DNA of 48,255 nucleotides from an archaeon (GTDB lineage Archaea; Nanobdellota; Nanobdellia; Woesearchaeales; GW2011-AR15): NCBI GenBank assembly GCA_018671515.1, contig JABHHN010000117.1, positions 1 to 48,255 on the forward strand, read 5' to 3'. The position numbers and the translations under genes are program-made. Shown piece by piece: positions 25,282 to 33,439 of the stretch. Position 1 is the stretch's first letter; every line of letters starts with the position of its first letter. The notes beneath the pieces were generated by a model. That model saw only the letters and a list, made by a program, of their open reading frames with translations, searched no databases and had not been told where the DNA came from.

Positions 25282-27195
25282 ATGAGTAAAATAATAGGAA
25301 TAGATTTAGGAACCTCTAATAGTGCTGCTGCATTTTTGGAGGCTGGAAGACCAAAGATAATACCAAGTGCTGAAGGAGCTTCACAATATGGAAAAGCATT
25401 TCCAAGTGTTGTAGCTTTTACAAAAGAGGGAGCACTTTTAGTTGGAGAACCAGCAAGAAGACAGTCAGTCTCAAACACAGCTAATACAATAATGGCTGCA
25501 AAAAGACAAATGGGTACTGATCATAAATACAAAGTAAATGGAAAGGAATACACACCTCAGCAGATATCTGCATTCATTTTACAGAAAATTAAGAAGGATG
25601 CTGAAGAATTCCTTGGAGAAAAAGTTGAAAAGGCAGTAATTACAGTACCTGCTTATTTTGATGACAACCAAAGACAAGCAACAAAAGATGCTGGTGACAT
25701 TGCTGGACTTGAAGTAGTAAGAATTGTAAATGAACCAACTGCAGCATCTTTAGCTTATGGTCTTGATAAGATAGATCATGATATGAATATATTAGTATTC
25801 GACCTTGGTGGTGGAACATTAGATGTTACTATCATGGAATTTGGTGATGGTGTTTTTGAAGTAAAATCTACATCTGGAGATACAAAATTAGGTGGGACTG
25901 ATATGGATAAAGTTTTGGTTGATTATCTTGTAAAAGAATTTGAGACAGCTAATGGAATTGATGTTTCAAAAGATAATGTTGCAATTGAAAGATTAAGAGA
26001 AGCAGCAGAAAAAGCAAAGATTGAATTATCAACTACAATGGAGACAGATATTAATTTACCATTTTTGACTGCAGATGCACAAGGACCAAAGCATTTTGTA
26101 CATAAATTGACAAGAGCAAAACTTGATCAGCTAGTAGAACCAATAGTTCAAAAATGTAAACATCCAGTTGAACAGGCATTAAAGGATGCAGGATTATCCA
26201 AAGATGGTGTTGAAAAAATAATTATGGTTGGTGGACCAACAAGAATGCCAATTGTAATCAAATTTGTTGAGGATTTAGTTGGTAAAAAAGTTGAAGGAGG
26301 AGTTGATCCTATGGAATGTGTTGCACAAGGAGCAGCAGTTCAGGCAGGAGTTCTTTCAGGTGAAGTAAAAGATGTATTATTGCTTGATGTTACACCACTA
26401 AGTTTAGGAATTGAAACTTTAGGTAGTGTTTTTACAACATTAATTGAAAGAAATACAACTGTTCCAACAAAGAAATCTCAAGTATTTTCAACAGCAGGAG
26501 ATAATCAGACAGCTGTTACAATCAGAGTTGCACAAGGAGAAAGACCAATGTTTAATGATAATAAAATATTGGGTCAGTTTGATTTAGTAGGAATACCACC
26601 TGCACCTCGAGGAATACCTCAAATTGAAGTTACATTTGATATTGATGCAAATGGTTTAGTTCATGTAAAAGCACAAGATAAAGGAACTGGAAAAGAGCAA
26701 TCAATAAAGATTACTGCAACCCAAAAACTTAGTGATGAAGAAATCGAAAGAATGAAAAAAGAAGCTGAAGAACATTCTGATGAAGACAAAAAAAGGAAAG
26801 AAAGGATTGAAGTGATAAATGAAGCAGATACACTTGTTTATTCAACAGAAAAACTTTTTGATGACTTCAAAGGGAAAGTTGATGATGCAAAGATTGAAGA
26901 AATCAAAGGAAAAATTGAGGAGCTTAAAGGTCTTCTAAAAGTTGAAGATGCTAATAAGGACATAGAAGCAATAAAAGTAAAAGTTGAAGAAGTAAACAAA
27001 ATAGTACAAGAAGCTTCAACAAAACTCTATGAAGATATGGCAAAAAAACAACAAGCAGAAGCAGCAGCAGGACCTCAACCAGGTGCTGAAGGGGCAGAAG
27101 GCAAAGGTGACAAAAAAGAAAAAGTTGTTGATGCTGAAGTTGTTGATGAAACTGAAGATAAAAAAGAAGACAAGAAAGAGGATAAAAAAGAGTAG
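25282..27195 (+). CDS. dnaK: Hsp70 chaperone DnaK
   Basis: 637 residues from the ATG at 25282 (AGGAGG at 25266-25271). The ATPase domain shows [41 protein letters not shown] and MVGGPTRMP. The substrate-binding domain shows [15 protein letters not shown] and the [15 protein letters not shown] region. The C-terminal lid ends in an acidic Lys/Glu/Asp tail. With grpE upstream this makes an Hsp70 core, but no dnaJ lies in the window. GTSNSAAAF instead of GTTNS/CVAV is the form seen in many archaeal and Actinobacteria-like DnaK proteins. Confidence 0.97.
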   Translation: MSKIIGIDLGTSNSAAAFLEAGRPKIIPSAEGASQYGKAFPSVVAFTKEGALLVGEPARRQSVSNTANTIMAAKRQMGTDHKYKVNGKEYTPQQISAFILQKIKKDAEEFLGEKVEKAVITVPAYFDDNQRQATKDAGDIAGLEVVRIVNEPTAASLAYGLDKIDHDMNILVFDLGGGTLDVTIMEFGDGVFEVKSTSGDTKLGGTDMDKVLVDYLVKEFETANGIDVSKDNVAIERLREAAEKAKIELSTTMETDINLPFLTADAQGPKHFVHKLTRAKLDQLVEPIVQKCKHPVEQALKDAGLSKDGVEKIIMVGGPTRMPIVIKFVEDLVGKKVEGGVDPMECVAQGAAVQAGVLSGEVKDVLLLDVTPLSLGIETLGSVFTTLIERNTTVPTKKSQVFSTAGDNQTAVTIRVAQGERPMFNDNKILGQFDLVGIPPAPRGIPQIEVTFDIDANGLVHVKAQDKGTGKEQSIKITATQKLSDEEIERMKKEAEEHSDEDKKRKERIEVINEADTLVYSTEKLFDDFKGKVDDAKIEEIKGKIEELKGLLKVEDANKDIEAIKVKVEEVNKIVQEASTKLYEDMAKKQQAEAAAGPQPGAEGAEGKGDKKEKVVDAEVVDETEDKKEDKKEDKKE

Positions 27196-27234
27196 TTTTT
27201 TTTCTTTTGTTTTTTATTTTTTTAAATTTTGTTT
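27196..27234 (+). terminator. T-rich terminator after dnaK
   Basis: Several runs of six to nine T follow the stop codon, between convergent dnaK and the MerR-family gene. Confidence 0.5.
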
Positions 27235-27260
27235 CTTAATGATAAGTACCTTATTAATAA

Positions 27261-28067
27261 TTATTCAATAGGATATTGAATCTCGAACATAAAGTCTTCA
27301 TTTTTTAATTCTGGATTTGTTTTAATAAAAAGCAATCTGTCAGGAAGTATTAATTTTAAGTTGTTCTTTTCAGCAAATTTGAAAATTTTTTTGTAGGATT
27401 TTAATAACTTAGTCATTTCAGAAGGATGACCTTTATGGATAAGTGAAACAACTTTTGTTGCTGGGAGTTTCTTAGGTTCATAGTTGCCTTGTTCAATTGA
27501 TCCAGAAATAGGTATAGCAACTTCGATATCAGCATTTTTTTCTTTATATTCATCGTCATAACATAACAAAGCAACTGGACCAGTAATCTTAGCATTGTAT
27601 TTGTCGATTATAAACGTAAGTTCATTTGTCAATTGATTTATTGATTCTTCGTATGTGCCTTTAACTCTTTTACTAATTACTCTAATTTTAGGTAATTTTT
27701 TTATGATTGGTTTTTCTGATTTCATAGTGAAAACCTCTTCGATATTTTTTTTTAATAATATTTTTTTAGCAATATTCAATTCATTAATCAATAGGTTTGT
27801 TTTATTAATTTGTTTTTCAAACAAATTTTCAATTAAAGATACATCATTTGATAATAATATTTGATGAATATCTGATAAACTAAAACCCAAGTTGACAAGA
27901 AGTCTTATTTTTATACCAACATCAATTTGATCTATTGTATAATATCGATAACCAGTAATTTCTTTAATTTTAGGAGTTAAAATTTCTTTCTTGTCATACA
28001 GTCTAAGCGCTTTTTGTGTTAACTGAGTTAATCTTGAAAAGGTACTTATTGGTATTTTGTATTTCAT
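27261..28067 (-). CDS. MerR-family regulator with GyrI-like effector domain
   Basis: 268 residues. The N-terminal MerR winged helix (about 1-75) has STFSRLTQLTQKALRLYDKKEILTPKIKEITGYRYYTIDQID. A coiled linker (about 80-115) leads to a GyrI/BmrR-type ligand-binding domain (about 125-268: IRVISKRVKGTYEESI, DIEVAIPISG, PATKVVSLIHKGHPSEM, MFEIQYPIE). This is the BmrR arrangement: such proteins bind hydrophobic drugs and activate efflux genes by distorting promoter DNA. That mode was described for bacterial polymerase, so how it works on an archaeal promoter is unclear. No efflux gene is directly adjacent. Confidence 0.9.
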   Translation of the reverse strand: MKYKIPISTFSRLTQLTQKALRLYDKKEILTPKIKEITGYRYYTIDQIDVGIKIRLLVNLGFSLSDIHQILLSNDVSLIENLFEKQINKTNLLINELNIAKKILLKKNIEEVFTMKSEKPIIKKLPKIRVISKRVKGTYEESINQLTNELTFIIDKYNAKITGPVALLCYDDEYKEKNADIEVAIPISGSIEQGNYEPKKLPATKVVSLIHKGHPSEMTKLLKSYKKIFKFAEKNNLKLILPDRLLFIKTNPELKNEDFMFEIQYPIE

Positions 28068-28196
28068 AAAAAATAGGAAGTAATAATCAATATTTAAACA
28101 CTTTTATCTTCCCCTAGGTCAGACTTTACGTTTAATTAAAATATTTTATTTCATTATGTTGAAGTCGACAGAAAACTTTTTACTTTAGTTGGAAGA

Positions 28197-28294
28197 TGAA
28201 TGTCGACCTTTGACATTCAGGAAATCCGTCTTGAGAACACGAGCGAGCACACCTCGTACTTTAGTCCGAAGTAGCGAAGTGTTTTAGGATTTTC
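28197..28294. repeat. Multi-hairpin intergenic element (possible three-way junction)
   Basis: TGAATGTC (28197-28204) pairs with GACATTCA (28212-28219). Directly next, GGAAATCC (28220-28227) pairs with GGATTTTC (28287-28294, one G-U). That outer stem encloses AACAC/GTGTT (28236-28240 with 28279-28283) and two hairpins, CGAG/CTCG (28240-28256) and TACTT/AAGTA (28257-28273). The region is richer in GC than its surroundings and lies between divergent MerR and ArsR genes. It has words such as CGAGCGAG also seen in the tRNA intron. Confidence 0.5.
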
Positions 28295-28322
28295 GTGATT
28301 ATTTTTTTTAGTTAATTATTTA

Positions 28323-28344
28323 AATATCGGAAATTACCGATATT
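28323..28344. promoter_or_regulatory. ArsR operator candidate
   Basis: AATATCGG (28323-28330) and CCGATATT (28337-28344) are perfect arms over a 6-bp spacer, 2 bp before the arsR-like ATG at 28347 and just after a TATA-like TTAATTATTTAAATA. This is the arrangement expected for an autoregulated ArsR repressor. Confidence 0.65.
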
Positions 28345-28346
28345 GT

Positions 28347-28604
28347 ATGAAAAATAAAATAAAATTTCTTAAAGCTCTAGCAAATGAAACTAGAATAAAA
28401 ATAATCCAGCATTTAATTGATGAAGAGAAATGTGCATGTACCATTGATGTTGGTAAAGCACAATCAACAGTTTCAGAACACCTAAAAATTCTTGAAGATG
28501 TAGGTATATTAGAATCAAGAAGAGTTGGTACAAATATTTGGTATAGAGTAAAAAGCAAAGAGACTAAAAAAATACTTAAAGTTCTAGAGGGAATTGAGGA
28601 ATAA
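28347..28604 (+). CDS. ArsR-family metal(loid)-responsive repressor
   Basis: 85 residues, a compact ArsR/SmtB winged helix: LKALANETRIKIIQHLIDEEKCACTIDVGKAQSTVSEHLKILEDVGILESRRVGTNIWYRV. The Cys pair in KCACTI sits in the alpha-3 position where ArsR proteins carry the CVC As(III)/Sb(III) site. It is followed after 2 nt by the permease gene, forming a repressor-exporter operon. With the palindrome at its start this fits arsenic-type derepression. Another soft metal is possible. Confidence 0.88.
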   Translation: MKNKIKFLKALANETRIKIIQHLIDEEKCACTIDVGKAQSTVSEHLKILEDVGILESRRVGTNIWYRVKSKETKKILKVLEGIEE

Positions 28605-28606
28605 AA

Positions 28607-29587
28607 ATGGATATATTCATTCCAATTCAAATATTTGCAGATTTTCTAACTTATAATTTGTTTAATATAACCAAAGACACTTACATGGGAAATGCTATAA
28701 ATTTTTTCATATATGACATAATTAAAATTGGAATTCTTTTAATTGTAATTAATTATATCATGGCAGTTACAAGATATTATTTTCCAATGGAAAAAGTAAA
28801 AAAAATTCTTACTAAAAGAAGATGGTTTGGTTTAGATTATTTATTTGCTGCATTTTTAGGTGTAGTAACTCCTTTTTGTTCATGTTCTTCAATTCCATTA
28901 TTTATTGGTTTTTTAGGGGCAGGTATACCTTTGGGAATTACTTTTGCATTTTTGATAAGTTCTCCACTTGTGAATGAAGCATCTCTATACTTATTTCCAG
29001 CAATGTTTGGCATGAATGTAACATTAGTTTACAATGCAATTGGGATAATTATAGCAGTATTAGGTGGAATGCTTGTACAAAAATTAAATCTTAATAAGTA
29101 TGTAAAAAAAGAATTATTGATTTCTAAATCTAAATTTCAAATTTTAAAGGAACATGATGGAAAATCATTAAATACAAAAAAACTAATAATTTATTTTTGG
29201 AAAGATGGATGGAAAATCACTTATCAAGTATTTCCATATGTTTTACTTGGTGTAGGATTTGGAGCAATCATACATGGATTTGTACCTGCAAGTCTTATAG
29301 AAAATTTATTGGCTTCAAATTCAGTATGGTCAGTACCATTAGCAGTTATTTTTGGAGTGCCATTTTATGCAGGCTCAGTTAGTGTTATACCAATAATGGA
29401 AGCACTTGTAAATAAAGGGGTTCCAATTGGGACTGCTCTTGCATTCATGACTTCAATAGTAACTGTATCTGTCCCGCAATTACTTATTTTAAAAAAAGTA
29501 ATGAAATGGCAGCTACTTGCAATTTTTATTAGCATAACAGTAATTGGAATTATTATAATGGGATATACATTGAACTTTTTGTTTTAG
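28607..29587 (+). CDS. ArsP/DUF318-type permease
   Basis: 326 residues with eight or so membrane segments in two groups around a cytoplasmic loop (about 160-205). It has the family hallmark TPFCSCSSIPLFIGFLGAGIPLGITFAFLISSPLVNEAS (split by eye as FCSCSSIPLF and ISSPLVNEA), plus VPFYAGSVSVIPIMEALVNKGVP in the second half. The family includes ArsP, an exporter of trivalent organoarsenicals, and uncharacterised permeases. The adjacent ArsR gene with a CAC site favours a metalloid efflux role. The ribosome-binding site is GAGG. Confidence 0.85.
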   Translation: MDIFIPIQIFADFLTYNLFNITKDTYMGNAINFFIYDIIKIGILLIVINYIMAVTRYYFPMEKVKKILTKRRWFGLDYLFAAFLGVVTPFCSCSSIPLFIGFLGAGIPLGITFAFLISSPLVNEASLYLFPAMFGMNVTLVYNAIGIIIAVLGGMLVQKLNLNKYVKKELLISKSKFQILKEHDGKSLNTKKLIIYFWKDGWKITYQVFPYVLLGVGFGAIIHGFVPASLIENLLASNSVWSVPLAVIFGVPFYAGSVSVIPIMEALVNKGVPIGTALAFMTSIVTVSVPQLLILKKVMKWQLLAIFISITVIGIIIMGYTLNFLF

Positions 29588-29684
29588 AATTTATTCCATT
29601 AAAAATAATATTAATTTTCTATATAAATATTTATAAATTAGTATTCATATTCTATATTAAAACAATTCACGGGGTGTGATATAT

Positions 29685-30323
29685 ATGTTAGACATAGTAA
29701 TGGATTATGGAGCAATAGCTCTTGGACTATTAATTGCGTTAGTATTATTAGTAGTTGGATGGGTAGTATCAAAAATAATAGCAAGTATATTTAAGAGAAT
29801 TCTTGTTAAAGGGTTTAAAGTTGAAAAAATATTGAAACAACATAAACTTGACGATGCATTGGGTCAAGCAAAGGTAACAGTAATTTTATCCAAACTTGTT
29901 TTTTGGTGGGTATTTGTATTGTTTTTAGGTCAAGCAGCCCAATTTATAAAATTAGGTGTAATAAGTGATCTTTTAGTATCATTTATAGGATGGATGCCAA
30001 ATTTATTTTATGCGGTATTAACTGTTGTAGGTGGTTTCATTATGGCTGATTTGGTTAATGAAATAATCGAAGCATCAAAAATTATTTGGTCAGGTATGAT
30101 TGCAAAGGCACTTAAGTTTACAATTATGCTTTTTGTATTAATGACTGCATTCGGTCAAGTAGGAATAGACGTTTCATTTGTAACTGATATCTTCAGGATA
30201 CTTGTAAGTGGTTTATCTCTTGGTTTTGCTTTAGCTTTCGGAATTGCATTTGGTTGGGGACTTAAGGATGAAACTCCAAAGATATTAAATGCAATAAAAA
30301 ATGAGATGAAGAAAACAGAATAA
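29685..30323 (+). CDS. MscS-like small membrane protein (TM-helix repeat family)
   Basis: 212 residues from the ATG at 29685 (GGGGTG upstream). Four or five membrane segments follow the layout of the conserved TM-helix domain found at the N-terminus of small mechanosensitive channels: IALGLLIALVLLVVGWVVSKIIASIFKRIL, then FWWVFVLFLGQAAQF, GFIMADLVNEIIEASK and a glycine/alanine-rich last helix (SGLSLGFALAFGIAFGWGLKDE). The soluble MscS beta domain is absent, so it may be a pore-like helper rather than a full channel. Confidence 0.75.
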   Translation: MLDIVMDYGAIALGLLIALVLLVVGWVVSKIIASIFKRILVKGFKVEKILKQHKLDDALGQAKVTVILSKLVFWWVFVLFLGQAAQFIKLGVISDLLVSFIGWMPNLFYAVLTVVGGFIMADLVNEIIEASKIIWSGMIAKALKFTIMLFVLMTAFGQVGIDVSFVTDIFRILVSGLSLGFALAFGIAFGWGLKDETPKILNAIKNEMKKTE

Positions 30324-30361
30324 TTTTTTTATTTTTTTTTATTTTTTAATAATTCTAATTC

Positions 30362-30712
30362 TTATGAAAGTTTTTTGATTAATTTCATGATTTCACCAGA
30401 ATGTTTATTTACAATTTTAGGCTTTCTAAAGTTTTTTGCAAATTCTTGAAGTTTTCCAATAACTTCTAATAAAGATTCTTTAGTTGGATTATCAAAATCA
30501 CCATTTACTTCTTCAAAATATTTTTCAATTAATGATTTAATATCAAAAAGTTTCATTTTTTCAAATTCTTTTTCTGATTCAAAATCACCAAATTCTTTCA
30601 TTTCATCAAGAATTTCAGAATGTGCATTTAAAAAACAATTAATTATTGCATCTCTAACCATAATAGGGGTTACTTCTTTTGAAAGATCTACACCATAAAT
30701 ACAATTATCCAT
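30362..30712 (-). CDS. Conserved small helical protein, unknown function
   Basis: 116 residues, soluble and mostly helical, with several acidic stretches (SEILDEMKEFGDFESEKEFEKMK). It is read from the same strand as the next gene upstream (30728-31093) with a 15-nt gap, so they are probably cotranscribed. No catalytic motif or family recognised. Confidence 0.6.
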   Translation of the reverse strand: MDNCIYGVDLSKEVTPIMVRDAIINCFLNAHSEILDEMKEFGDFESEKEFEKMKLFDIKSLIEKYFEEVNGDFDNPTKESLLEVIGKLQEFAKNFRKPKIVNKHSGEIMKLIKKLS

Positions 30713-30727
30713 AATTGATTTTAATTA

Positions 30728-31093
30728 TTATTTAATTATATATTTTTCGTTTTTTTCTTTTATTAAATGAATAAAGTCTTCAATATTTTTACATGTATTA
30801 ATTTCATCTGCAGAAATAATTAATTTTATTTTATCATTACTTTCTAAAAATATAGCAGGTAGTTCTTCATTAATTCCATATTTTTTATTAAACTCATTTT
30901 TATGTAAAAATTCAGTTTTTATTGGAAGAGATGTTATGTATTTTTTCCACTTTTTTTTCATTCCTAAATTTCCATATGTAATTGCACATAAATTACAATT
31001 ATAGGTTTTTGGTGATATAATTTTATGTACATAGTCTATTGTACCATTAAATATTCCACTATTTGCATTATAAATAAAAATTAGTTTATCCAT
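30728..31093 (-). CDS. Conserved hypothetical protein with YNANSG motif
   Basis: 121 residues. It begins MDKLIFIYNANSGIFNGTIDYVHKIISPKTYNCNLCAITYGNLGMKKKWKK. I recognise this pattern (YNA(N/D)SG, CNLCA(I/L)TYG..GMK..WK) from a widespread uncharacterised family in bacteria and archaea. A CNLC pair may bind a metal or be redox active. It is upstream of the small helical protein at 30362 on the same strand. No function is known to me. Confidence 0.7.
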   Translation of the reverse strand: MDKLIFIYNANSGIFNGTIDYVHKIISPKTYNCNLCAITYGNLGMKKKWKKYITSLPIKTEFLHKNEFNKKYGINEELPAIFLESNDKIKLIISADEINTCKNIEDFIHLIKEKNEKYIIK

Positions 31094-31186
31094 TTTTTGA
31101 TATTGGTGACATCAGTTTAAATAATTGCTCTTTAATAATTAAAAATCATAAAATTTTAATAAAAAATTATATTTTAATAATTATAT

Positions 31187-31372
31187 ATGAATAAAAAAAC
31201 ACTTATATCTAAATGGAAAAAACTTCCAAAAAGAGGAAAAATAATTTCTATTTTGTTTGTTTTGCTTTTATTAGGATTATCAACAAGAAGTTGGCAGCTG
31301 ACAATAATAGCATGGATTGTTATGATATATATTATCATAAAATTGGCAATGGATTATGAAATTATAGGATAA
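31187..31372 (+). CDS. Small membrane protein
   Basis: 61 residues. A basic N-terminus (MNKKTLISKWKKLPKRGKI) is followed by one or two membrane helices (about 20-34 and 36-54). It has a leaderless-type start. No family recognised. Another small membrane protein gene follows 32 nt downstream with its own TATA-like element (ATTTATAAAG). Confidence 0.45.
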   Translation: MNKKTLISKWKKLPKRGKIISILFVLLLLGLSTRSWQLTIIAWIVMIYIIIKLAMDYEIIG

Positions 31373-31404
31373 AATTTATAAAGTCCGCTAATTAAAAACT
31401 TATT

Positions 31405-31653
31405 ATGACAACAGTAATAAGTGCATATATGTCAATTGTTATGACATTTGTAGTTTTGACTTTAGCTTTGATTCTTCTTATGGTTTATGTTTTTGTTCCA
31501 GTAAGTAATCATATATCAAAAAAAATTAGAGGATCAAAACATATAGATGTTAAAGTAGAAAAGAATAGAGTAATAGAAATTGGCCTTGCAGCAACAGGAA
31601 TTATTTCAGTTTTATTAATTGTAATTTTAATTGCTTTTTCAAATAGAATTTAA
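31405..31653 (+). CDS. Small two-helix membrane protein
   Basis: 82 residues: an N-terminal helix (about 8-32), a basic cytoplasmic loop (SNHISKKIRGSKHIDVKVEKNR) and a second helix (about 56-79). A TATA-like element at about 31375-31384 suggests a leaderless message. It converges with doxX, 18 nt apart. No family recognised. Confidence 0.5.
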   Translation: MTTVISAYMSIVMTFVVLTLALILLMVYVFVPVSNHISKKIRGSKHIDVKVEKNRVIEIGLAATGIISVLLIVILIAFSNRI

Positions 31654-31671
31654 ATATAAAAAAATAATAAA

Positions 31672-32085
31672 TTAAAAAGTTTCTTTTTTGAATAGTTTTT
31701 TTTCTAATCCACATTTACCAGAACCATATGCGGTTATTACAATAAAGCATGCCAAATAAACTAATGCAAGTTCTCCTCTATTCATTACAGGAACAATTCC
31801 TTCTAAACCATTAGCTGGATTGAAATGTGCTTTAAAGAATGCTCCAATCATTACGATACCATTTACTAAACTTGCTAATCTTGTGTATAATCCTAATGCA
31901 ATAAATGTTCCACCAACCAATTCTAATACACCTATAAACCACATAAATGTCATTGGTGCTTGAGCTGTTCCACCTAGTAAACCTAAAACTTTTTGCATTC
32001 CATGTTCTACAAAAAGTAGACCAATCATAATTCTAAATAATACATATAATTCATTTTCAAATCTTTTAATTGTTTTTTTGATCAA
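31672..32085 (-). CDS. DoxX-family membrane protein
   Basis: 137 residues with four membrane segments. It has the DoxX pattern: LFRIMIGLLFVEHGMQKVLG near residue 15, MTFMWFIGVLELVGGTFIALGLYTRLASLVNGIVMIGAFFKAHF (about 46-88) and GELALVYLACFIVITAYGSGKCGLEKKL at the end. Family members are associated with quinone or thiol redox in membranes, but most, like this one, are unassigned. The ribosome-binding site is GGTGAT. It is monocistronic. Confidence 0.88.
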   Translation of the reverse strand: MIKKTIKRFENELYVLFRIMIGLLFVEHGMQKVLGLLGGTAQAPMTFMWFIGVLELVGGTFIALGLYTRLASLVNGIVMIGAFFKAHFNPANGLEGIVPVMNRGELALVYLACFIVITAYGSGKCGLEKKLFKKETF

Positions 32086-32218
32086 ATTACATCACCTTAT
32101 CAAAATAATAACAAATTTTGTATATAAATAATTTTGGTACAACTTTCATTAACAATAATGTTCAATTAAGCTTGACTTTTAGATAAATTTTTAATACTTG
32201 ATATTCATTTATTTTATT

Positions 32219-33304
32219 ATGAAAGAATTAAATTTAGCAGAAAAACATAAAGAATTAGGTGGAATCTTTTTTGAAAAAAATAATTGGAATATTGTAAATG
32301 ATTATGGAAGTCCTATTGAAGAACACAAACATGTAAGGCGAAAAGTAGGTATTTCTGATATTTCTTATAGGACAAAATTAGAGATTGATGGTGATAAAAA
32401 ATATGAATTTATCAACAATTTATTTACAAACAATATTATTGATTTAGATATAAATTCAGGAACATATGGAGCTTTTTTGACAAATTTAGGAACAATAATT
32501 ACTGATAGTTATGTTCATAAGATTAAAGATATTGTGTTATTAGATTTAAATTCAGTTGTAAGAAATGATATTAAAGAATATCTTGAAAAATATATTAAAT
32601 TGGCCAAATGTCAATTAGTTGATACAACAAAAAAATATTCATTATTTACAATTCAAGGTCCAAAATCAAAATATCTTGTCTCTAAATTTACAGGTGGAGA
32701 CATTGACAATATGAAGGAACTTGATATTGATATTTTTCAAATTAAAAAAATTGAAACATTTATAATTAAAAAATCAAGAACAGGGGAATTAGGGTATGAT
32801 ATTTATGTGAGAAATGTACATGCAAAAAAAATATTTAAAGAGATATTAGAAGTGGGTGTAGATTTCGATTTGATGCTTTTTGGTTACAAGGCATTGGAAT
32901 CATTAAGAATTGAAGCAGGAGTTAAAAAATATGGTGAAGATTTTGATAATAAAAATTTTCTTCATGAATTAGATAATTTTGAAGGTATGATTGATTATAA
33001 TAAAGGAAGTTTTATTGGTCAAGAAATTATTACACCTGTGAAATATAGAAGTGAAGCTCCAAGAAAAATTGTAGGACTTGTTGTTTTTGAAAAGCTTCCA
33101 AAAAAAGAAAACCCTGTTATGATAGATAAACAGATGATAGGTGTGATAAAATCAGCAGTTTATTCTCCAACATTAAAGAAAAATATTGCATTAGCAAACA
33201 TTGCAAAGGACTATTGTGAATTTGGGACTAAACTTGAAGTTTTAATAAATAAAGAAAAATTTTCAGCTGAAGTTGTAAATTTGCCATTTTATATACGGAA
33301 TTAA
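32219..33304 (+). CDS. GcvT/YgfZ-family folate-binding protein
   Basis: 361 residues from the leaderless ATG at 32219. Features of the aminomethyltransferase/YgfZ fold are GISDISYRTKLEIDGDKKYEFINNLFTNNI (about 45-75), FTIQGPKSKYLVSKF (about 142-156), RTGELGYDIYV (about 186-196), LRIEAGVKKYGEDFD (about 235-250) and YNKGSFIGQEII (about 264-275). The last motif is closer to YgfZ's KGCYIGQE than to GcvT's KGDFIGKE, but its cysteine is Ser. No other glycine-cleavage genes are nearby, so a YgfZ-like iron-sulfur role is as likely as one-carbon transfer. Confidence 0.75.
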   Translation: MKELNLAEKHKELGGIFFEKNNWNIVNDYGSPIEEHKHVRRKVGISDISYRTKLEIDGDKKYEFINNLFTNNIIDLDINSGTYGAFLTNLGTIITDSYVHKIKDIVLLDLNSVVRNDIKEYLEKYIKLAKCQLVDTTKKYSLFTIQGPKSKYLVSKFTGGDIDNMKELDIDIFQIKKIETFIIKKSRTGELGYDIYVRNVHAKKIFKEILEVGVDFDLMLFGYKALESLRIEAGVKKYGEDFDNKNFLHELDNFEGMIDYNKGSFIGQEIITPVKYRSEAPRKIVGLVVFEKLPKKENPVMIDKQMIGVIKSAVYSPTLKKNIALANIAKDYCEFGTKLEVLINKEKFSAEVVNLPFYIRN

Positions 33305-33322
33305 TATAAATCATTGGTAAAA

Positions 33323-33333
33323 TTTATAAATAA
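33323..33333 (+). promoter_or_regulatory. TATA box of the S6e gene
   Basis: TTTATAAATAA predicts transcription start near 33350-33355, giving a leader of about 85-90 nt before the ATG at 33440. Confidence 0.5.
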
Positions 33334-33359
33334 AACCTTTCTTCTGACTCTTGCTGAGG

Positions 33360-33411
33360 TCATAAGGTCCTTGGGTTTAATCAAATTGATTATTAAACAC
33401 AGTTCTTATGA
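33360..33411 (+). promoter_or_regulatory. Two-level hairpin in the S6e leader
   Basis: TCATAAG (33360-33366) pairs with CTTATGA (33405-33411). Inside this, GTTTAAT (33375-33381) pairs with ATTAAAC (33392-33398). The unpaired side GTCCTTGG is the most GC-rich stretch of the leader. It could be an autoregulatory binding site for S6e, by analogy with bacterial ribosomal-protein leaders. Confidence 0.45.
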
Positions 33412-33439
33412 TTTTAAAATAAATATATAGGTGATATGA

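Noticed and set aside
27029-27271. 80-residue Lys-rich frame at the end of dnaK
   Set aside because: Out-of-frame shadow of the charged dnaK tail; low complexity.
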